Origin: a virus
Virus record (IMG/VR): IMGVR_UViG_3300003873_000380
Coordinates: 1 to 48,643 of that record
Reading direction: 5' to 3' (one strand)
DNA length: 48,643 nucleotides
How positions within the stretch are numbered: the first letter of the stretch is position 1; each line of letters starts with the position of its first letter. The notes beneath the pieces are model-generated. The model made no database searches, was not told where the DNA came from, and was given only the letters and a program-made list of their open reading frames with translations. Of the stretch, positions 9,148 through 16,376 are shown piece after piece. A program made the translations under genes and the position numbers.

Positions 9148-10992
9148 ATGTCAGTAGCATTTACAAGACAACTTGGCAGTCAGCCAGGTGTACAGTTAAA
9201 CCCTTTAGCCGATAACTCCAATATTCAATACACTGGGACAACCGATCAGTATTTTGGAATTGCTATGCGACTTAATCAAGGGCGTATTGATAAGCCGTTT
9301 TTAGTTTCGCGTGGCAATATAAACAAAAAACTAGGGGCTGGCGAAACAATGCGCTCATCATTATTAAATGAAGCGTATGTTCACGCAGTTGAAGCATTAA
9401 ATAATGGCGCGGCTGGTGCAGTAGTTCAGCGATTATCAGTAGCAAGCGCAGCGATTAGTTACGCGGTTGCGCGTGTAGGTACAGGAGCGGTTTTAACTCC
9501 TGTACTAACTGCTGGTATTATTACAGGTATTACCGTGACCAGTGGCGGCACAAACTATCCTAATGGAACGCTACCCGTTATTATTTCAGGTGATGGAACG
9601 GGCGCGTTAGCCACTGCGACCGTGGCGGCTGGTATTATCACATCAATTACAGTAGATAATGGCGGTACTGGATATGTCACGGCAACCGCTATCGTGCATG
9701 ATGAGATTGATTTTACAGTTGAAACAGTAGCACCGACCACACCTTATATGTTCTCGCTATATCATTTAGCTTGTCATAATAATGGCATTAAAATTTCAGT
9801 TCATGCGAATGAAAAACGCGCGAATGGTATTCAAGTTGCTAATGATGTTTTAACAATCACATTAACCGACCATTTAGACGTTGTTTTAAATACTTTTACA
9901 GGGTCACTTGATCCAACCGCTAAGGATGATTATGGAAACTCGTATTACTTACCAGATATTATCGCAGGAATTACGGATGATGTAACTTTAACCACTGGAA
10001 CAATGAATACAGTTAGCGTTAATTCCAATGCTTATGCGTATAATGTCAATGGATCATCTAATGTTATTACTTCAAGTGTTTTAAACTGCTTTACTGAGGG
10101 CGGAACAGGTTATACAACCGCAGACTATGTAAGCGCAATGAACAAGTTGGAAACAACAACATTAAATTACTCTTATTTAAGTTCAGGCGGCAGTAAATCT
10201 TCTGCTTTAATTTTGCAATTAGCAGATTTAGCTTATCGAACTAACCGACAATTCCGATTTGATATTGATGGCAGTTTAAATGTTGATGCAGCAATTACTT
10301 TTGTTGAGCAGTTAAATTTAGGGGCTAAAACAAGCCCAGAATTATTTCATGCGTATTGGTCGCCATTAAGAAGTAATGACCCAACTGGTATTAACGGGAA
10401 TAGATATATTGGCGTTGCTACCTTAAATATAGCGTATTCATGTGGTCGTAATGCGTTGGTTAATTCTAAAGGGTTCGCGCCTAAGAATTACCCTATTGCC
10501 GGGAAGAATTACCCCGTCGCACGTAGTGGAATAACTCAAACTTATAACCCTACTGATAGCGAACTAAGTCGATTAGATGATGCTAAAATTAACCCTGTTA
10601 TTTTCTCTGAATTTAGCACAGGTGGCGCGTATGTATTTACCAATTCATTAACAAGCGCACCTGTTAATAACAGTCTTAAAAAATTAATCAGTGTTGCAGA
10701 AATGCACACGCATATCGACAAGGAAATTACTGTTTTTGCTAAAGATGCCTTGCAGTTACCTATTGAGATTGCAATTAAGAAAACCTCCGATTTTATATAT
10801 AATCTGTTAGAGGGAGCAACTGGGGCAAAATGGCTTGTTCCATCTCAAGACCCTAGCATGGCTGGACTGCCATATCGTTTTGAAGTCGTAGCGAATGCGG
10901 CTAGACCGTATGATACTATTGATATTAACGGGTGGGTACATTATGACGGTACAGCATTACAATATTACATTACACAAACTTTAAGTAAGTAG
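9148..10992 (+). CDS. Contractile tail sheath protein, 614 aa
   Basis: The N-terminus (AFTRQLGSQPGVQLNPLADN) and the following segment (IRLNQGRIDKPF-like, then GETMRSSLLNEAYVHAVEALNNGAAGAVVQRL) match myovirus tail sheath proteins, as does the C-terminal part with VAEMHTHIDKEI and PYDTIDINGWVHYDG, which fits the inner sheath domain that contacts the tube. Length is within the usual range for sheaths. Residues about 115-190 carry an inserted beta-repeat with two copies of a GIIT-x-ITV-xx-GGT-x-Y unit, probably a surface module. GGAG lies 8-9 nt upstream of the ATG. Its presence, with tube and baseplate genes downstream, makes the particle a myovirus. Confidence 0.88.
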   Translation: MSVAFTRQLGSQPGVQLNPLADNSNIQYTGTTDQYFGIAMRLNQGRIDKPFLVSRGNINKKLGAGETMRSSLLNEAYVHAVEALNNGAAGAVVQRLSVASAAISYAVARVGTGAVLTPVLTAGIITGITVTSGGTNYPNGTLPVIISGDGTGALATATVAAGIITSITVDNGGTGYVTATAIVHDEIDFTVETVAPTTPYMFSLYHLACHNNGIKISVHANEKRANGIQVANDVLTITLTDHLDVVLNTFTGSLDPTAKDDYGNSYYLPDIIAGITDDVTLTTGTMNTVSVNSNAYAYNVNGSSNVITSSVLNCFTEGGTGYTTADYVSAMNKLETTTLNYSYLSSGGSKSSALILQLADLAYRTNRQFRFDIDGSLNVDAAITFVEQLNLGAKTSPELFHAYWSPLRSNDPTGINGNRYIGVATLNIAYSCGRNALVNSKGFAPKNYPIAGKNYPVARSGITQTYNPTDSELSRLDDAKINPVIFSEFSTGGAYVFTNSLTSAPVNNSLKKLISVAEMHTHIDKEITVFAKDALQLPIEIAIKKTSDFIYNLLEGATGAKWLVPSQDPSMAGLPYRFEVVANAARPYDTIDINGWVHYDGTALQYYITQTLSK

Positions 10993-11000
10993 GTTAAATT

Positions 11001-11654
11001 ATGAATGATGACGATTTAATTATGGGCTTATTAAGCGGTAAACCAACGCTTGATAGTGCAAACATGAATAAAATGGATGATGACGCTATGGATGAAGCGG
11101 CATTGCGTGAAGTTAAATTGAAAGCTATGTCCGCGTTTGAAACATGGGAAGAAACGGAAGAAGAAGATCTTTCAGGTGGCGAGGGTTATGCAGATAGATT
11201 GCAAGCGTTGTTACTTGGTATCTGGTCGCCAGATAAAGACGATGACGTAGACGATGACGAGCAATACATGGTTGACGTTGCTTGTGATTTTGTCGAGGGG
11301 TGGATGGAGGATCGAGGCGTTAGTGAAGAGGATGCCAAGGCAATTTTAGATGACTGGGATAATGAAGCCGCAGAACGTGTTATTGATTATCTACAGGCAA
11401 AAGATAAAGGAACTTTTGATGATATTTATGGCGGTGCTTATAGCTCAATGCCTACTTTAGATGCAACTTATAAGAAGAAAGTAGTGTTTAAAAACGGTCA
11501 AAAAGTCATCAAGCGTAAGCGTGTATCAGGTCATTTTAAGATGACACCTGCTCAAAAAATGGCAATTAAAAAAGCACAGCGCAAAAGCCATAATGCAACC
11601 GCGAACCGTAAAAGAATGAAGTCTAAAACGGCACGTAAAAGAGCTGGTAAATAA
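11001..11654 (+). CDS. Bipolar acidic/basic virion-associated protein, 217 aa
   Basis: Residues 1-150 are strongly acidic and helical (WEETEEEDLSGGEGYADR, then DKDDDVDDDEQY). The last 60 or so residues are strongly basic and end with repeated Lys/Arg-Ser-Ala patterns (AQKMAIKKAQRKSHN, then KRMKSKTARKRAGK), like the tails of nucleic-acid-binding or histone-like phage head proteins. No enzyme motif. It sits between sheath and tube-region genes and its stop overlaps the next ATG (TAATG). It could be a DNA-condensing internal protein or an assembly factor with a detachable tail. Function unknown. Confidence 0.65.
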   Translation: MNDDDLIMGLLSGKPTLDSANMNKMDDDAMDEAALREVKLKAMSAFETWEETEEEDLSGGEGYADRLQALLLGIWSPDKDDDVDDDEQYMVDVACDFVEGWMEDRGVSEEDAKAILDDWDNEAAERVIDYLQAKDKGTFDDIYGGAYSSMPTLDATYKKKVVFKNGQKVIKRKRVSGHFKMTPAQKMAIKKAQRKSHNATANRKRMKSKTARKRAGK

Positions 11655-12433
11655 TGGCTTTATCATCAATATGGGACGGATTAAATCCTAATTTAATTGC
11701 TTCATTTTATGAAGTGAATAGAGATGGAACAAAAGCAACCAATAGCGATATATTGGTTCAATCCCCCCTTGTTGATGGTAGTTTAGATTTACGTTTAAAC
11801 TGGAATAGTCCCTTTGAGGGTGCAGGTGCGGAGGGGCTTATTCCAACCTTGTCAGCAATGGTTCAATCAGGGCAAGCACAGCCGATAATTGACCTATTAG
11901 GTAAATATGATATTACCAACAAAGAAGCAACAAAGGCATTAACAGAGCAATCTAAAAATGCTATCGGAAAAACAGGGATTACTAAGTTAAATTCAACACA
12001 GGTATTTTCTGGGATGCCCCCTATTAAATTTAGTACAACGCTATTATTTAGGGCGTGGGGTGATGCAAAAAAAGAAGTTGAAGAGCCTGTAAATCAGTTT
12101 ATACAATGGGCTTTACCTAAGCGGTTAGCGGCTCAAAGTACGATTGTTGCAAGGGCTGTAGATAGCTTTGTTTCTGATATTAATTCTAAGAACTTTAATG
12201 CAAACAAATCTACATCTAACCTATTAAATTCACTCTTTCCCTCGGACTCGCCTACACTTATTGCTATGAAGTACAAAGGAAAGACTTACTCCCCGTTAGT
12301 GATTGAGTCCGTTAATTATCCATTAACTACTCCTATTGATAGCAATGGAAACATGACAAACGTATCAGTATCGGTATCTTTATCAACTTTAACCGCTATG
12401 TCAGCGACAGACTGGCAGAATATATCAAAATAA
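11654..12433 (+). CDS. Tail/baseplate structural protein, 259 aa
   Basis: Its start overlaps the previous stop. The central segment (QVFSGMPPIKFSTTLLFRAW, then WALPKRLA) and the end (YSPLVIESVNYPLTTPIDSNG, then VSVSLSTLTAMSATDW) resemble a class of myovirus baseplate or tube-end proteins that hold a beta-sandwich with an 'FRA(W/Y)xD' strand. I recognise the pattern but cannot name the family with certainty. No signal peptide or membrane segment. It lies in the run sheath - this gene - chaperone-like gene - tube. Confidence 0.55.
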   Translation: MALSSIWDGLNPNLIASFYEVNRDGTKATNSDILVQSPLVDGSLDLRLNWNSPFEGAGAEGLIPTLSAMVQSGQAQPIIDLLGKYDITNKEATKALTEQSKNAIGKTGITKLNSTQVFSGMPPIKFSTTLLFRAWGDAKKEVEEPVNQFIQWALPKRLAAQSTIVARAVDSFVSDINSKNFNANKSTSNLLNSLFPSDSPTLIAMKYKGKTYSPLVIESVNYPLTTPIDSNGNMTNVSVSVSLSTLTAMSATDWQNISK

Positions 12434-12434
12434 T

Positions 12435-13166
12435 ATGCCTTACTTTCCTGAACTAAGAACAAGTAGACGCACTATACAGCTAAAAGAGCTAACGATAGGA
12501 GCAGCAATAAGACTTGCTCAATCTCCATCAAATTTACAAGAAAAAAATACGACTGATTTTATTAATGAAGTTGTTAATGAAGCAGATAGCACATTATGGA
12601 CAGTACAAGAACGCACTTTATCTATTGCTCATTATCTAGCCAGTGTATTAGATGACGCGCCAGATTTTTCTATAGGAAATGGTCATTATTCTGATTATTT
12701 CGATGGGTCAATAGATGAAACAAAACAAGAAGTAGAGTTAGGCACTATTTCAGAGGATAACTGGAAAATCACGCATTTACGCGGTTATATGGTTGAGTCG
12801 ATAGAACGCATACAAGGTGAAATAAATGGGGTTTCTGGTCGGTATCACTGGTTGCTTGGCGTATTATCAACTCAATTAATAAAAGGTGATGATATTGATA
12901 TTCCCGATCACAAAGAGAAAGATGCTTATGACAAGTGGCTAATTACGCGGATGAGTATCTTTAATTCATACCCAGAAAGCAATTTTGAAGAACTTATTAA
13001 TGCGTTTTATAACAAACGGACTGAATTAGACCATTTTTTTAAAATAGATTTTGACGAAACAGGCATTATCAACTTACCGATTAAGGAGGAGGATAACAGT
13101 TTGTTTCCTGCCCGATTTCCAGTTAATACCTGTTTGTCCAGTTTCGCGGTTGGAATGGCTCAATAA
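12435..13166 (+). CDS. Possible tail assembly chaperone or baseplate assembly protein, 243 aa
   Basis: A mostly helical, acidic protein (LRTSRRTIQLKELTIGAAIR at the start) lying just upstream of a 70-aa gene and the tube gene, where tail assembly chaperones usually sit; T4 gp26-like baseplate assembly chaperones also have this look. Near its 3' end there is a strong internal Shine-Dalgarno-like stretch at 13083-13091 with no start at the right distance. The overlapping +1 frame is open from 13048 and runs into the next gene, so a frameshifted extension cannot be ruled out. ATG begins 2 nt after the previous stop. Confidence 0.5.
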   Translation: MPYFPELRTSRRTIQLKELTIGAAIRLAQSPSNLQEKNTTDFINEVVNEADSTLWTVQERTLSIAHYLASVLDDAPDFSIGNGHYSDYFDGSIDETKQEVELGTISEDNWKITHLRGYMVESIERIQGEINGVSGRYHWLLGVLSTQLIKGDDIDIPDHKEKDAYDKWLITRMSIFNSYPESNFEELINAFYNKRTELDHFFKIDFDETGIINLPIKEEDNSLFPARFPVNTCLSSFAVGMAQ

Positions 13167-13167
13167 T

Positions 13168-13380
13168 ATGACTGATTTATATTATAATGTATCTCATTAT
13201 TCCAACACCTCATTAATTGATGCGTTAAAATTGCCTATTAGTATTGCTAATGGTTTTTTGGAGTCGTCGACTTTTGATATGATGACAAAAAAAGAAGAGA
13301 ATAAATATAAATTATTTATCGCAATTATAGAGCGTCTAAACAGTGTGATAAGTGGTTTATTTTCAATAGCTAAAAGATAG
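13168..13380 (+). CDS. 70-aa protein, partner of the preceding chaperone-like gene
   Basis: The ATG at 13168 follows the preceding TAA by one base, which points to coupled translation and is preferred to the longer upstream start in the same frame at 13051, which lies inside the preceding gene. The protein (MTDLYYNVSHYSNTSLIDAL...) is helical with a hydrophobic C-terminal half. It may be the second part of a two-gene tail assembly chaperone pair; the frame is +1 relative to the preceding gene. Function not established. Confidence 0.5.
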   Translation: MTDLYYNVSHYSNTSLIDALKLPISIANGFLESSTFDMMTKKEENKYKLFIAIIERLNSVISGLFSIAKR

Positions 13381-13390
13381 GATTAAGAGC

Positions 13391-13873
13391 ATGACAATTA
13401 GTAGCGCAACATATTTAAAAACATTTCATGATGAAACTAGAGCTTTAGGGCGTAAAGCTATTTCAAGTGATTTTACTTTTGAAATTGAAGGTTTTGAAAC
13501 ATCGTATTTAATGTGCAAGCAAGCACCTTGGGTAGAATTATCCAGTGGTGGTTCAATCGAAGTTCCCGGTTTGTTAGGCACGGTTTCATTTGAACCTGAA
13601 CAAGTTAAAACAAACTTTGAAAGCCCTGTATCTTTTCAAGAAACGGTAACAGGCTCAGTATCTAAAATGTTATATGACCTATTAGCGTCTGGTGGTGTAT
13701 TTAATGCCAAAGTTTACGAGGGAACACCTAATAATTATAAGCGATATAAACGCTTACATGATTGTTTTTTTGTTATGGAAGCGGCAGACCGTGACGCAGA
13801 AAGCCGTTCACAAGTTCTAGTTATTTCTGGTACTCTCTCATATCATTATTTTGGTGAGGATGTTTACGCTTAA
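13391..13873 (+). CDS. Tail tube protein, 160 aa
   Basis: Size and pattern fit a myovirus tail tube monomer: a compact beta-rich protein with FTFEIEGFETSYLMCKQAPW near residues 29-48, a Gly-Ser-rich loop (SSGGSIEVPGLLG), a central helix (VTGSVSKMLYDLLASGG) and a final strand (VLVISGTLSYHYFGED). It lies downstream of the sheath gene and upstream of the hub and spike genes. The tube forms the channel inside the sheath through which DNA passes. A ribosome-binding site (AGGATTAAGAGC) lies directly upstream. Confidence 0.7.
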   Translation: MTISSATYLKTFHDETRALGRKAISSDFTFEIEGFETSYLMCKQAPWVELSSGGSIEVPGLLGTVSFEPEQVKTNFESPVSFQETVTGSVSKMLYDLLASGGVFNAKVYEGTPNNYKRYKRLHDCFFVMEAADRDAESRSQVLVISGTLSYHYFGEDVYA

Positions 13874-13875
13874 TT

Positions 13876-14265
13876 ATGCTTATTCAAGATTTGGTATCAA
13901 GGTATTCAAATAATGAGCGACCTATTGGTAATGTAATTGACTCATTAACAATGGAGGCGCAATGTATCGCGGCTGTTTCTTTTTTTGCTGGATATGCTGT
14001 ACTTGATACTAACGCGCTTCTTTTGCCTACCGATCCAGTCCCTGATATAACATTATTAACGGATATAACCATTTCAGAATGGGCGATTATTAGACCGCTA
14101 TTTATCCTTTATGTAGAGCGTGAAAACGCATTACACCTCGAAGCTTCACGCGGAATGGGTGTTGATGTATTCGGACGTACTACAAGTGAAATATCAAGCG
14201 ATATTCAGCAATTAGAAGAGAAAATCCCTTTTTTAGCATTTAGTCAGCCAGTTGTTACGGTCTAA
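13876..14265 (+). CDS. Tail/neck-region protein, 129 aa, unknown
   Basis: A mixed helical protein between the tube and hub genes, 2 bp after the tube stop and overlapping the hub start by TAATG. It contains TISEWAIIRPLFILYVERENAL followed by an acidic helix, and ends in a hydrophobic strand. The size and look are those of small neck, terminator or head-completion proteins, but there is no decisive motif. Expected to be a virion component from tight packing within the tail operon. Confidence 0.5.
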   Translation: MLIQDLVSRYSNNERPIGNVIDSLTMEAQCIAAVSFFAGYAVLDTNALLLPTDPVPDITLLTDITISEWAIIRPLFILYVERENALHLEASRGMGVDVFGRTTSEISSDIQQLEEKIPFLAFSQPVVTV

Positions 14266-15125
14266 TGTTTGTAACCCTTACTGATAATTCAATTATTCAG
14301 GGCGATTTATTAAAATCAGTCGTGCTTAGGTATGATTTATCCCCTATCCCTGCAACGGTAGAACTTGAGATAAGAACAGATAATCACCTACAAAAAGCAT
14401 TGGTTGAAGGTGAGAGTATTTATGTTAATGGCGATAGGTTTTATATCGTTAAAACAGTAGGGATTAATCAGAAAGGTGTGCAAGGGGATAACGCGATAAC
14501 AGGGGTAAAAATAACCGCGTTATTGTATGATTGCTATCAAGTAAGCTTTATTAGAAAGACAGCCGTTATAAAATACGATACCACGCTTAACAGTGTTTAT
14601 CGTGCGTGTGGTGCAAACGTGGCTAATGTGCAGAATGACTGCCATATTAAACGGTTTTCTTGTTTAATCGGGGACGTTCCTACTTTTGCTATTACCCGTG
14701 CTTTACAAGAAAACGGGGGCGTTATTCAACTAAAGAAGAATAAAATCGAGTTTGTGAGGATAGATGATTTATTCACACAAAAGCCAGTTTTAAATATCCC
14801 AAATATTGCCAGTGAGGAATTAAACAGTAATTTCTTAACTAAGCATGAAGTGCCGCTGTATATCTCAGTTGATGGCAATAATACGGTAATTTCTGGCAAT
14901 AATCTTGGTGCAGTTAAATTATCTCAGTTTAAAGATGTTCAGACGCTTAATAAAATGGCTAAGGCATTAATCCAAGTATCACCCGTAAAGATTAGCTTAA
15001 ATCCAACTTTACAGGCTGGTAACTTGGTTATTTTAGGGAATAAAGAATTGGTTATTCTCACAGTGGCTCATGTCTTTGAGCCGCAGTCACAATATAGCCG
15101 CTTATGGTTGGCTAAGAAAGGCTAA
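14265..15125 (+). CDS. Baseplate hub protein (gp27/gpD-like), 286 aa
   Basis: The beta-rich N-terminus (MFVTLTDNSIIQGDLLKSVV, LSPIPATVELEIRTD) and the later part (LQAGNLVILGNKELVI, then VAHVFEPQSQYSR) fit tail hub proteins of the gp27/gpD superfamily, whose trimer sits on the spike and connects it to the tube. The order hub then gpV-like spike is classical, but here a regulatory cassette of about 1.2 kb separates the two. The start overlaps the preceding stop. Confidence 0.68.
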   Translation: MFVTLTDNSIIQGDLLKSVVLRYDLSPIPATVELEIRTDNHLQKALVEGESIYVNGDRFYIVKTVGINQKGVQGDNAITGVKITALLYDCYQVSFIRKTAVIKYDTTLNSVYRACGANVANVQNDCHIKRFSCLIGDVPTFAITRALQENGGVIQLKKNKIEFVRIDDLFTQKPVLNIPNIASEELNSNFLTKHEVPLYISVDGNNTVISGNNLGAVKLSQFKDVQTLNKMAKALIQVSPVKISLNPTLQAGNLVILGNKELVILTVAHVFEPQSQYSRLWLAKKG

Positions 15126-15127
15126 TT

Positions 15128-15378
15128 TTTTGTTTAATTAATTCCAATAATTCTGAAAAATTATCAACAAAGCCGCAGACTCGGCAAGATGCAACCAAGT
15201 TCCGCCACCATTGTCAGAAGAACTTTTTTTGACTATAACTTATTGTTGAATCAGACTTAAGATAATCTTCTGGACGCTTATTGAATTTTTTGGCAATAGC
15301 TGTAGCATTAAGAAGCGCATCAGACTGAAAAAATACAGGGGTATCTTGAAATGAATGTTGGATTATTGAAGTGATCAT
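15128..15378 (-). pseudogene. Decayed KilA-N-domain gene (frameshifted antirepressor-type gene)
   Basis: Read on the minus strand from ATG at 15378, a 54-codon frame (MITSIIQHSFQDTPVFFQSD, then ALLNATAIAKKFNKRPEDYL) matches the start of a KilA-N DNA-binding domain with its NATAIAKKF core, then stops at 15214-15216. Right after the stop a shifted frame resumes with DNGGGTWLH, which corresponds to the GxGGxTW-(V/L)-HP motif expected next in KilA-N, and another shift restores a plausible C-terminal helix (VDNFSELLELIKQKI). At least two frame changes are therefore needed. The gene abuts the hub stop, so its 3' end was probably lost. AAAGG stands about 9 nt before the ATG. KilA-N proteins are often phage antirepressors. 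Confidence 0.7.
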
Positions 15379-15395
15379 GATAGTAACCTTTTTCT

Positions 15396-15499
15396 AAAAA
15401 AACGTTATTGGTTTATGCGCTTTAGAAGCGGGGAACAAGTACCCCAGCGCATAACCAATAACGGCTAAATCCTGTTTTTAAGTGTGGCAGGCTTCTAAA
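15396..15499 (-). ncRNA. Structured RNA with pseudoknot and U-tract upstream of KilA-N remnant (copy A)
   Basis: On the minus strand, in order: TTTAGAAGC (15499-15491); a spacer containing TGCCACA; a 17-nt stem strand (15463-15447); an inner hairpin with GGGG (15445-15442) and CCCC (15433-15430); GCTTCTAAA (15429-15421), the perfect complement of the first element; the other stem strand (15420-15403, one bulged base); and seven U (15402-15396). The loop element pairing back upstream makes a pseudoknot. It acts at least as a Rho-independent terminator for the Rha gene and ends 18 nt before the KilA-N start, so it may be an attenuator or a C4-type antisense RNA. A related copy lies at 46790-46895. 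Confidence 0.65.
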
Positions 15500-15529
15500 A
15501 CTGTTTTATCCACGTTTTAAATAATACGC

Positions 15530-16231
15530 CTACTGTTTTTTTTGTGTCAACTTTAGGCTGTTAGCAAAAATAATTAAATCTTCTTTAACTGAGCTATAAA
15601 TATCCTTATAGTTACGCCCTAAATCCATATATTTTTTTATGTTATTTGCTGCAAGCCTTTCTGCAAGCATTAACTCACTCAGCTCATAAATACCCATTTC
15701 ATCTCTGATTTTAGGGTCTTTTTGAGCCATCAATCCAAGTGCTTTATATGATGCGTTAGTAATATGCTTATAATAAAACTTAGCAGATTTACTGCCTTGT
15801 TTTGTAGCGTATTCTACAAAGTCTTTTATTGCGTCCGTCTCTTCTTTTCTTGCAGTTTTTCCAATAAGCCGTGTAGAGTTCCATTCAATGTCGCTTGCAT
15901 TGGTTTCTACTTTTAACAATCGCCTTTCCATCTCATAAAAAGCTGCATTAAACTTAACTTGCCATTCAAAAGCTTTCTTGCTTTTTAATCGCATAGACAC
16001 TAATGAGAAAAATTCACGACTCATTATATAGACATCATAATCAGTTCCTCGATAGTGCCGTTTTTCTTTATAGTATTTAGGAGGGACGGCATCCCCTGTT
16101 AAATTATCAAGCTTATCAATAACTTTTTTAGCTGTATTCATAAAGTCTTTATGCTGCATTTCAAACTTCTTAGCGACAATATGACTATCAACCCAAACTT
16201 CATTATTTTTTACCTCTACTAACTTATTCAT
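15530..16231 (-). CDS. Rha-family phage regulatory protein, 233 aa
   Basis: The N-terminal domain (residues 1-100) matches Phage_pRha: VEVKNNEVWVDSHIVAKKFE, HKDFMNTAKKVIDKL, YDVYIMSREFFSLVSMRLKSKKAFEWQVKFNAAFYEMERRL. The second half is helical and ends with a Lys-rich tail, of the kind attached as a C-terminal domain in antirepressor-type proteins. Rha proteins are DNA-binding regulators found mainly in temperate lambdoid and P22-like phages. The gene is on the strand opposite to the tail genes around it and splits hub from spike, so it is an inserted cassette. AGAGGT lies 7 nt before the ATG, inside or next to a perfect 12-bp inverted repeat (16243-16278). A strong terminator-type RNA follows. 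Confidence 0.8.
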   Translation of the reverse strand: MNKLVEVKNNEVWVDSHIVAKKFEMQHKDFMNTAKKVIDKLDNLTGDAVPPKYYKEKRHYRGTDYDVYIMSREFFSLVSMRLKSKKAFEWQVKFNAAFYEMERRLLKVETNASDIEWNSTRLIGKTARKEETDAIKDFVEYATKQGSKSAKFYYKHITNASYKALGLMAQKDPKIRDEMGIYELSELMLAERLAANNIKKYMDLGRNYKDIYSSVKEDLIIFANSLKLTQKKQ

Positions 16232-16242
16232 TTTTTTACCTC

Positions 16243-16278
16243 TTTATTTAATGAGTGGTAATCATATCATTAAATAAA
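16243..16278. promoter_or_regulatory. Perfect 12-bp inverted repeat before the Rha gene (operator or RNA hairpin)
   Basis: TTTATTTAATGA (16243-16254) and its exact reverse complement (16267-16278) flank a 12-bp spacer. The repeat ends 12 bp before the Rha start and touches its ribosome-binding site. It could be an operator for Rha or another regulator, or an mRNA hairpin that controls translation of Rha. A weak TTGACG -35-like box for the minus strand lies at 16310-16315 with a poor -10 (TAGTTT, 16289-16294). Confidence 0.55.
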
Positions 16279-16344
16279 CGCATACTTCAAACTATCATCA
16301 AAAATAACTCGTCAACTATTGCCCCAACCATAAACCACCTGTAA

Positions 16345-16350
16345 TATAAT
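16345..16350 (+). promoter_or_regulatory. Probable -10 box (TATAAT) for the spike operon
   Basis: A consensus TATAAT lies 27 bp before the spike ATG. No good -35 is present at 17 bp; TTGCCC at 16319-16324 is 20 bp away. A promoter here makes sense because the minus-strand Rha cassette and its structured RNA separate the spike gene from the hub transcript. Confidence 0.4.
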
Positions 16351-16376
16351 GATTTTAATTAAAAAACATTATCATT

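Noticed and set aside
9555-9740. Minus-strand ORFs inside the sheath and other late genes (also 17748-18161, 30161-30826, 40651-41340)
   Set aside because: They are antisense shadows of well-supported genes, with skewed composition, no ribosome-binding sites and no motifs.
13051-13380. A 109-codon frame starting inside the chaperone-like gene
   Set aside because: The part before 13168 overlaps a good gene and has no matching start signal; ATG at 13168 right after the previous stop is more likely.
15505-15516. DnaA-box-like TTATCCACG near the Rha 3' end and CTATCCACA inside the HNH/AP2 gene (about 47477)
   Set aside because: Single near-matches far apart with no cluster; expected by chance.
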